NCBI RefSeq assembly: GCF_010183535.1
Contig: NC_071330.1
Location: forward strand, 16,287,717-16,351,716
Length of the DNA stretch: 64,000 bases
Direction of reading: 5' to 3'
Source: Caenorhabditis remanei
Taxonomy: Eukaryota; Nematoda; Chromadorea; Rhabditida; Rhabditidae
The notes below the pieces were generated by a model. The model made no database searches, was not told the DNA's origin, and saw nothing but the letters and a program-made list of their open reading frames with translations. This document shows, in pieces, positions 55,911 through 64,000 of the stretch. The translations under genes and the position numbers were made by a program. Every line of letters begins with the position of its first letter. Position 1 is the stretch's first letter.

Positions 55911-58900
55911 TTATGCAGTTTCAGTCGTTTCTTCAGTGGTCTTCGACAGCGGTTGCATCTCATGTGAACTTCTGTACGACGATCCCTCCTCAATCTCCTC
56001 AATACTCTCCGGCAACGGTTTTCCCATAGTCTCCGGCAAGAAAATCAGCGTCAGAATCGCAGCAGACACCGCCATGATACCAAATGGAATAATCATGAAG
56101 ACCTTTCCAAACTGCTCAGCAATCCACATCGATATATAGCTAGCAGCGATTGCTCCAACCCTGGCGATCGTCGAGCAGAATCCCATCGCAGTATTTCTAA
56201 TAACAGTCGGGAATAGTTCAGGAGAATACGTGTAGATCGCTGCGTAGACTCCAGTGATGGATCCCTTAGTGAACGCCATCTGGGTAATCGCCATCCATAA
56301 CTGCACATTGTCTCCCATAAGCCAATTGATGAGAAGACAGGCGCCAGCGATGAACAGACCTCCGGCCAGGATATAACGGCGGCCGATTCTAGAATGAGAT
56401 TTTGAAAAAATTGCCAGAATTTCTGCAATTCCTTACCTATCAATCAATAAATACACAATAAAAAGCGCTGGGATCTCCACAAACGCGGCAAAAATGAAAT
56501 TGATATAAATATCTCCTCCGAGAACATTCGCCTTCATCGCCATCCCATAATACACCATAGAAATCACTGGCCATAAGAAAAACACCACCAGTGTTCTCTT
56601 CCTGAGCTCTGGTGTCTTGAACAAGTCGGCTCCGGTGAGTTTTCTCGCGACGGCGCCGTCTTTCGACGTGCTCGCCGACGAATCGTCCAATTGTTCCCAC
56701 CAGTTCTCTGGCAACACTGCTCCGTTGATCTTCGCCGCCTTCTGGAGCACCTCATCCGCTTCTTTGTATCTCTTTTGGGATACCAACCAACGAGCGGATT
56801 CTGGAACCAACCACCAGTAGGAGAGGAAGAGAAGAGCCGGGGAGGCGATGACGATGTGAAGGATTTGGTAGTTGGTGAAGTAGATCGCCTCGATTCCGAG
56901 GAATACCTGCAAAATTGAGGGTTTTAGAGGGTTTTAAAAGGAAAAAATGGGATTTTCAGACAAAAATACCCTAGAAAATGGGTTTTCAGTTCAAAAATTG
57001 GGTTTTTACCTGGAAAATTGATTTTCGGACTGAAAATATATTTTATGAGTTTTCTAACGGAAAATATAGGTTTCAGACATCAAATCTATGATTTTCAAGC
57101 TGAAAATGGTCAAAAATTAACTTTTTCAGCTGAAAAATTGGGTTTTTGCTTCGAAAATTGATTTTCGGACTGAAAACATGATTTTTTGAAGTTTTCAAAT
57201 AGAATTATAGGTTTTTGAGGTGGAAAAATTGGATTTTCAGGCTGGAAATAGTCAGAAATTACTATAAATAAGCGAAAATTCACTTTTATAGCTCAAAAAT
57301 TGGGTTTTGGCTTGAAAAATTGATTTTCTAGCCAAACAAGTAGTTTTTGGGGTTTTCTAGGTTTCCAGACTTCAAAACTCCTGTTGAACTCCTGTTTTGA
57401 AGCTGAAAATGGTCAAAAATCACTATAAACGACCGAAAGTTCGCTTTTAAAACGCTTTTTCAGCTCCAAAACCAGGTTTATTTCTGATTTTCAAGAAAAA
57501 AAAACAGTTTTTCTCTGAATTTCTATTCAAAAATTAAGATTCTGACGTTCAAATCCATCTAGGTCATGTGAAAACTCACAAAAAACCTTTAAAAATGAGT
57601 AAAATGAGCCAAAACGAGTCCAACAATTTCTCTGCGTCTCCTCATTCCACACACTCTCTCGCCTCTCAACTCCCCGCCGCCGCTCGCATATCTTCCCCCC
57701 GCACTCCTCTCCTCTCACCGCGCGTTCGTGGTGTAATGGTCAGCATGGATGCCTTCCAAGCATTCGACGGGGGTTCGATTCCCCCCGAACGCAGAATGAT
57801 TTTTCCCATACTTGTCACGGGCCGGGCCGGGCCGGGCCGAAATCAGGAAAAATCTCGGCCCGGCCCGGCCCGCTCGGCCCGTTTTGAAACATTTTTTCAA
57901 AACATTTTGAGTTTTTGAATTTTTTTTGGAAATTTTTTGAAAAAAGTATAGTTTTCGAATAAACATTTAAAATTGAATCAAAATGTGAATATGTAATGAT
58001 AATTTAAGCATTTTTACTGTTTTTTTTCGAAAAATTTCAAAAAAAAATTGGTAAAAATGGGTACCCATTTTTGAATCCGGGCCGACCGGGCCGGGCCGGG
58101 CCGAGAGAAATTTCGGCCCGGCCCGGCCCGGCCCGTGGCGGCCCGGGCCGGGCCGGGCCGGCCCGATTTTTGAAAAGTATGATTTTTCCTTTTTTGCAAT
58201 TACCTGTCCAAGTGCGAAAAAGAGTCCGGTGATACAAGAAGCGAGTTTTCGGTATTGCGGACCGACCAACTCCATACCAATGACCACAGCGATCACAAAG
58301 ATTCCAGGATGAGAGAATCCGGTTCCAGCACGAGCAATGGCGTAGAGCCACCAATAAGGGGCGATTGCGATGAGGTAGGCACACGTGATTTGGATCAAAA
58401 TTGCAAGGAAAAACACTTTTTTCCTTCCGATTCTGTCTCCCAACACTCCAAAAGTCATCGATCCGGCCATTTGACCGACGTAGTAGGCAGCTTGGATCGT
58501 CGCTTTGATCCATGATCGGTCACATGTGATTTCCCACTGAAAAATCGAGAAAATTGGAGTTTTTCAAGGTTTAAGGGGGTCTAGAAGTGAAAAATCAACA
58601 AAAAAAACAAAAATTCGATGTTTTTTGAACTCGTATGGTATGCATGTGCGCTCTACTGGACTTTTTAAGGTTTTGACTGCGTTTGGGCGATTTTGGTGGT
58701 TTTAAAGCGGGCTTTTGCTGAGAAATTTGATAGGGTCGGCGGGAAATTCAATTTTTCAAGACAAAAAAAACCGAAAAAAATTTTCAAAATTTTTTTATTT
58801 CCAAAAAATTATTTTATATTGTAGAGTACCAAAATTGCACGGGAACGAGTTTTTCATGGTTTAAAGGGATCTAACATAGAAAAAAAGTGAAAAAATCACA

Positions 58901-59913
58901 AATTTTCGTTGTTTTTTGAACAATTTGAACTTGTGGGGTATGCATGTGCGCTCTACTGGACTTTTCAGGTTTTTGGCCGATTTTGAACCATTTTCGTGGT
59001 TTTCCAAGCGGTTTTTTTGTTCTAAACTTTAATAGGATTGGTGGGATATTCAAATTTTCAAGACAAAAAAATTTCGAATTTTTTTTTCGAAAATTTCTAA
59101 AAAAAGTTATTTTCGAATATATACCACTAAAATTGAATGAAAACACTGTTTTTCACGGTTTTTATAACTGAATCTTTGTTTTTAACACAATTTTCTCCCC
59201 AACACCGGCGATTTCAAAAAATCGATGAATGCAATCGCGCTCCACCGGACTTTTTTCAATTTTGGCCGATTTTTACTGAATTTTTCACTTTTTCCGCTCA
59301 TTTCTCGCAAGGAATCCATATTTCTCTGAATTTGTCGATTTTTCCATGACCTACCCTCTGAACCGCTGTATACTCCACTTTCGAGTGATCAAAAATGTGT
59401 TCACCACACGTTTCGTTGTTCGGAAGTTTGCATCGATCATATTGACACTGAAATCAATCGATAATTTCCAAATCCCAAATTTAAAGGCGCATACCGTAAT
59501 CCCGGGTTGTCCGTATTCTGAAATTGGCACATTCGCGTCGGCGTCGTTGGTGCATTTCGTGAAATTTAGAAGTGGTGTGTAGTATGGCTCTTTTTCCGGT
59601 AGATCAGAAGGTAGGCGGCATCTGGAAATACAGAAAGTACGCAATTTGTCGTCAATTATGGTGTTTGCGGACAATGCACCGGATTTGACGACAATTTTTG
59701 AAATTTTTATCGATTTTTCAGTTTTTTTTGCTTTTTGGTCTCACCACGACTACTAGGATTACTGTACCTGTATGGTGTGTCGACTGAGGCGAATGTCCAC
59801 GACAAGGCGTGCATTGAAACGACAATTGTGGGGAGGCAGACGAGGAGAAATTGAATTTTTTGATATTTTCCCATTTCACCTAGATAGGTGAATAGGAAGT
59901 CGTCGAACTTCAT
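55911..59913 (-). CDS. SLC22-type organic ion transporter (major facilitator superfamily)
   Basis: Six exons: 59768-59913, 59495-59621, 59355-59447, 58204-58536, 56437-56906 and 55911-56388, giving 548 residues. The layout is that of SLC22: a short N terminus (MKFDDFLFTYLGEMGKYQKI), TM1, a large Cys-rich extracellular loop with N-glycosylation sites (LLNFTKC, LPNNETCGEH), WEITCDRSW before TM2, the MFS signature GVLGDRIGRKKVFF, SHPGIFVIAVVIGMELVG, VPESARWLVSQKRYKEADEV after TM6, IGRRYILAGG and IFLPETMGKPLPESIEEIE at the end. Such carriers move organic cations, anions or carnitine across the plasma membrane; the substrate is unknown. Intron 4 (56907-58203) contains a tRNA gene and a transposon. 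An acceptor at 59936-59938 precedes the ATG by 22 bases. Confidence 0.93.
57722..57793 (+). tRNA. tRNA-Gly (anticodon TCC)
   Basis: The 72-nt cloverleaf is complete. The acceptor stem GCGTTCG pairs with CGAACGC (57786-57792), followed by discriminator A. The D arm has GGTGTAATGGTCAGCAT, the anticodon loop CTTCCAA carries TCC at 57755-57757, and the T arm is GGGGGTTCGATTCCCCC. No intron. It lies on the opposite strand inside intron 4 of the SLC22-type gene. Confidence 0.95.
57807..58181. mobile_element. GC-rich palindromic element, copy 1, 375 bp
   Basis: It begins CATACTTGTCACGGGCCGGG and ends with CGATTTTTGAAAAGTATG. Both sides have ATTTTTCC (57799-57806 and 58182-58189), an 8-bp target duplication. 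The arms are strings of GGGCC/GGCCC. It lies 13 bp after the tRNA gene. An 8-bp duplication points to hAT-type transposition. Confidence 0.8.
58590..59110. repeat. Two direct copies of a roughly 240-bp repeat
   Basis: The block around GGTATGCATGTGCGCTCTAC occurs near 58640 and 58940 with similar flanks. A related inverted copy is at 61165-61265. Confidence 0.7.
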
Positions 59914-61270
59914 GGCTTAGGGTACCTGGAATTTGAGATAATATGGATTTATCAGGAAAAAGTGAAAGAGTGCCAGAAAATGAGTTTTTGGAGAGATTTT
60001 CAAGGATTTTTAGTGAAAAATACAGATTTTTGGCTTAAAATTGCTTAAAAACAATATTTCTAATCGAAAAAACCGATGAAAATTGAGCAAAAACCAACAA
60101 AAAAGGTTTTTCCATTCAAATATTTTTCCCGGGTTACGGTAGATGCAGAAATCTGTGATTGCGTACAATGTGCTGGATTTGACGACAATTAATTTTTGGG
60201 GTGTTTCTGGTGGTTTTTGGAGCAGAAAAACGTTATTTTGGTGGTTTTTGATGGATTTTTCGTTGTTTTATAGTTGAAAATTGATGAAAAGCACAAAAAA
60301 TAAAGTATTTCAGCAAAAAAAATCGAGTTTTTAAGGGGAAAATTGAAAAAAACAACTTTTTTGAATCAAAAATAAGTTTGAGCTAGTAAAAACGCAAAAT
60401 TTTAAATTTTCGAACATTTTTCCGTCAAATCCGGTACGGCGGAATGCGCAGAAATTTAAAATTGAGCAAAAAACCGTTTAAAATCCCGAAAAATTAGATT
60501 ATATGGGCAAAAACTCAATTTTCGAAAAAAAAACAGTTCCACGTAGCCAGAATGTTCCAGAACAGCACAAACTACAAAAAAACTGCAAAAAGTTGCAGAA
60601 AAGAATGCGAAGAGAGAATCAAAAAACTAAAGTACAATCGTTCTTTTTCTTTCCAACAAATTGTCTATGACGGCGGTGGAATTGCCGATGAAAATAGAGA
60701 GAGAGAAAGGCGAGGTGCTAACGTGATATTGATAATTGATAAGAATGTATTGATAGGTATAGAGAAACAATCCTATATAAGAAAGAATGAGGAGGGAAGA
60801 AATGGAATTGATGGGTAGTTGAGTTAGTGCGAAAATTGAAAAATGTAAAATTTCGTAATTTTCTATGGTGTTTTAGTTGCCCCAAAGTTGAAATTTTCAA
60901 TAAATATGGATTCCTTGCGAAAAATAAGCTGAAAAAGTGAAAAATTCAGTGAAAATCGATCAGAATTGATAAAAGTCCGGTGGAGCGCGATTGCATTCGT
61001 CGATTTTTGAATTCACCGGTTTTGGGGGGAAAAATAGTGCAAAAACTAGAATTTAGTCATGTAAAACTCAGAAACATAACGTTTTCATGCAGTTTTATAG
61101 AATATATTCAAAAACATTGAATTTTTTTGGAATTTTCGAAAAAAAAATTTTTTTGTTTTCTTTTTCAATTTCATAGCAAAAAACCGCTTTAAAAACACTA
61201 AAATCGTCAAAAACTTGAAAAGTCCAGTAGAGCGCACATGCATACCCCACAAATTCAAAAAACAACCGCG
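58900..61270. repeat. Long inverted repeat flanking the 5' exons of the SLC22-type gene
   Basis: 58900-59330 matches the reverse complement of roughly 60895-61270, including the blocks around GCAATCGCGCTCCACCGG and GCATGTGCGCTCTACTGG. The 1.6 kb between the arms contains exons 1-3 and the start of the transporter gene. Confidence 0.75.
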
Positions 61271-61298
61271 CTCTATTGAAATTAGGCCGGGAGAAAGA

Positions 61299-61309
61299 GA
61301 GACGCAGAG
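61299..61309 (+). promoter_or_regulatory. GAGACGCAGAG promoter-type motif
   Basis: Lies 30 bp after a GCGCTCTATTG motif, the same pairing as before MTG1. Confidence 0.5.
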
Positions 61310-62498
61310 AAAAGGACAGGATTCCGAGGTTTCTGAACCTAAAAATCGGTTTTTCCTATTCTCTGGGGATAAATTCTAAAAAATAAAGAAGGCGTTGGAG
61401 GGGAAGAAGGACAGAAAAAGGACGAGGACGCAACCAGAGTTTATCGAATTTCGTTTCTCTTTTTTTTTCGAAAAAAAAGGGAAAAAAAGAATGGGATGTG
61501 AGAAGAAGAACAAGGAAATCTTTTTTTTTGTTTAGAAAAAAGAAAGAAAAAAAGTTTGAAACTGGGAAAAAAATAGGGAAGAGAAAATTATATAGGGGAA
61601 CTAGGATAACGATGGTAATTATGGATTTCAGGGACAATCTTAGAATTTTCTGGAAAAAGGGAGATGGTTACATTATTATGAACTTTCAGAAAAACGAAAG
61701 TATGCAAACGCGCTCTACTAGATTTTTTGAAGTGCATTGCCGTGGAGTGCAGTTACAGTATCAAAGGCTTTCAAATAGAGAGTAAAGAAAACGCGCTCTA
61801 GAAAATACAAAAATTGCGGTTTTGCGCGGTTGCATTTTCCAAAAACTGCGATAAGAGGAGCTTCTGTTTCTTTTTAACCAGTTAGGCATGGTTTTCCACA
61901 AAATTCTCAAATTCTAGTAATGCAGAATGTTCTCCACCGGAAATGTGGTTTTTTTCTGTTTTTTTCTGGTTCGCCTAAAAAAACTGAAGTGTGATTTGAT
62001 ATTCTGTGTGAAAAACGTGAAAACGAAGTCAACGGAGAGCTAGCCAACCAACTGAAGAGGAAGACACTTTCTCACATTTCTTTTTTTGAAAAAAAAAAGA
62101 AAAAGGAGTCCTCCTAGCCTAGGACAAACACATTTTTTTGAATAGACGAAAAAAGTTTTTCTTTTTTCAAAAACACTTTTAAAAGTGCTTTGTATTCTAA
62201 CTTCTAACTTCTAAATCAATATTTACTCAGTCAGGTTCTCCCCTTACTATTACCGACACCGGGTCTTTCACACTATTAGATAAACAACGGAAGGAACAGT
62301 CAAACATTTTACTTTGCAGGTCTGAAAACTGACTGAAAAGAAAAGTCGGATAGGGTTTATACTGTCTAAGAATCAAGTGTTTAAGAATCAAGTGAAAATG
62401 ATTGAGAAAGCGTCTTGTGGCAAATGGCTATAACTCAAACTGTGACATTGAAAACGCTCAAATCTTAACCATGCGGTGCAGTAACAACCGACGTTTAC

Positions 62499-62888
62499 CA
62501 TACTTGCAACCGGGCCGAATCCGGGCCGTGAGCGGGCCTTTGAATAACTCGCTTCAAAATGAAAATTAGGAGTCGATCAACTTGTCAAATTGTAGATCTC
62601 GTTGAGCTCTACTCAACTCTATTTTCATTTTCACTGTAAGTTTAGTAAGAACCGCAGTACAATCGATTTAGTGGCCGGGCCGTGAACAGCCGGGCCTTGA
62701 ATCACGGCCCGGCCACTTAATGGATTGTACTGCGGCTCTCACTAAACTTACAGTGAAAATGAAAATAGAGTTGAGTAGAGCTCAACGAGATCTACAATTT
62801 GACAAGTTGATCGACTCCTAATTTTCATTTTGAAGCGAGTTATTCAAAGGCCCGCTCACGGCCCGGACTCGGCCCGGTTGCAAGTATG
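62499..62888. mobile_element. GC-rich palindromic element, copy 2, 390 bp
   Basis: Almost a perfect palindrome with arms near 190 bp. It begins CATACTTGCAACCGGGCC and ends with the complement, and is flanked by an 8-bp direct repeat ACGTTTAC (62491-62498 and 62889-62896). It has the same end sequence family as 57807-58181, and no gene. Confidence 0.85.
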
Positions 62889-63561
62889 ACGTTTACCGTA
62901 GTTATAGAATTGTCACTTTGCTCCGTCGAAATCAGGCAAATTTTTTGAAAAGGCATGTGCTTCTGGTCGGAAAATGTTTTCTTTTCTAGTATACAGGTTG
63001 AAAACCATTCTCATACCTGTCTTATGAATTGTCTATAAGCAGATAAAACCGCCAGAAATTTGACCTCTAAAATCAAAAAATTTGCAAAAATAATCTTCTT
63101 AAACTGGGCTAAAACCTTTTATCATTATCAACTGTAAGATAACAGCTCAAGATGATCGGAAATAGCTTTAAACATCCAAACCCATTCAAATTAACGACTT
63201 TTTTTTTGAAAATAACATATTTCTCGTTAAAAACGCTCCCATTTTCTTATTTACAAGCATTAAAAATCTCAAAAAATGGACCCCCAAGCCCCTAATACTA
63301 ATGCCTAATCCGCCTACCCGTTAATCCCTAATGTTTTTGCGCGGGAGATTCAAAAATTCAAAAATTGAAATGTTCCCCTATACCAAACCACCACCAAAAA
63401 TGGCGAATTTTCTACTCAAAAATTCCAAAAATTCCGTCTTTACTTATTTATAACAAGAAACAAGAAAAAAAAGTAAAGAGACCGAGAGAAAGAGAGAGAA
63501 TGTGTGTGCATGTGTGTTGTTGTTCGAAACGAAGCGAAATGAGAGAGTAGAGGGGACACGA

Positions 63562-63571
63562 GAGACGCAGA
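63562..63571 (+). promoter_or_regulatory. GAGACGCAGA promoter-type motif
   Basis: Found in a purine-rich stretch near the right edge; possible promoter of a gene outside the window. Confidence 0.4.
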
Positions 63572-64000
63572 CATATTGAAACGGACACCCCCTGGAGGGG
63601 GTCCATTGAGGTATATAGGGGTAGGAGTGAGGAGGAAGATGAGATGTTATCTATTTTGATTGGTAGCGAGGTCAAATCGAGGTGACAAGAGACGAGAAGA
63701 CAACACGTGGTGTCTAGGAGATTTGAATTTCGAAATTTTGAATTTCGAAAAAAAAAGTTTGAAGGTCTATGAGGGTGACTATGGTGAAGGAGAAAAATAA
63801 GGTATCTAGAGTCTAGAAGGACATCTGCATTGACAGACACACAGATCTAACTGACAGACACTCAGAGACAGGTGAAATCGGTCACCTCATCTGTCGTCTA
63901 TCAAAAATAGAGTTAAGACACTGAAATTGATGTCAGAGGGCTGTTCAGACAGCCTGAGAAAAATTGATTGTTTATTTTCTGAAATTACGATAAAATAGAC

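Larger units (their letters stand above)
59914..64000. other. Right-hand gene-free interval
   Basis: No exon was supported in 4.1 kb. It contains one arm of the inverted repeat (60895-61270), a palindromic transposon (62499-62888), promoter-like GAGACGCAGA motifs at 61299-61309 and 63562-63571, several GCGCTCTA motifs and purine-rich runs. The promoter motifs suggest upstream sequence of the SLC22-type gene and of a gene beyond the right edge. Confidence 0.5.

Overview
The window looks like nuclear DNA of a Caenorhabditis nematode. The evidence is compact genes with short TTTCAG-type splice acceptors, start codons placed just after acceptor sites (as expected for spliced-leader trans-splicing), probable operons, AT-rich introns, and proteins that match nematode and animal families. 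From memory, NEMF, elongin C and the ATP synthase c subunit also lie together in the C. elegans Y82E9BR region of chromosome III. I cannot confirm the synteny or name the species without a search.

Layout from left to right. 0.2-1.2 kb: 3' end of a tyrosine-phosphatase-like gene (+). 2.2-3.6 kb: a broken copy of part of the MTG1/NAT9 locus found at 44.8-46.05 kb. 3.6-5.8 kb: a 73-residue coiled-coil gene (-) whose first intron holds a 1.6-kb transposon with a second element inside it. 7.6-14.3 kb: a nine-exon gene (-) that may be little elongation complex subunit 2, carrying one frameshift. 14.8-19.3 kb: a SAM-domain gene and an F-box-like gene (+), probably an operon. 20.5-26.2 kb: the ribosome quality-control factor NEMF (+), with one in-frame TGA. 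27-31 kb: repeats and a partial copy of the next gene. 31.1-34.0 kb: TMEM120 (-). 36.1-42.6 kb: an SLC6 transporter (-). 43.7-46.9 kb: MTG1 (+) and NAT9 (-), convergent. 47.3-49.2 kb: a CISD3-type Fe-S protein (+). 49.3-52.5 kb: an NCBP2AS2-like gene and GLTP (-), probably an operon, with a one-base frameshift in GLTP. 53.0-54.0 kb: elongin C (-). 55.1-55.5 kb: ATP synthase subunit c (+). 55.9-59.9 kb: an SLC22-type transporter (-) with a tRNA-Gly in an intron. 60-64 kb: no gene seen.

The most striking non-coding feature is a 20-bp minisatellite. Its 14-nt core is TTGGTCTGCTAGCT (or its complement), joined to a 6-nt variable spacer. It appears as more than 30 separate arrays, in both orientations, in introns and a few intergenic stretches between 2.7 and 51.2 kb. 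It does not appear in exons or in the last 12 kb. The period stays at 20 bp while the spacer drifts. Several inverted copies suggest that a small hairpin module founded the family. A second short dispersed motif (core GGCGCACCTTTGACGCG), five transposon-like elements with readable target-site duplications, and three gene-fragment duplications complete the picture.

The genes are mostly housekeeping and membrane functions and do not form one pathway: translation quality control (NEMF), mitochondrial ribosome and energy functions (MTG1, CISD3, ATP synthase c), ubiquitin ligase parts (elongin C, F-box), lipid transfer (GLTP) and membrane transport (SLC6, SLC22, TMEM120). Three otherwise healthy genes each carry a single break. 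Either the assembly has small errors or some of these genes are damaged.
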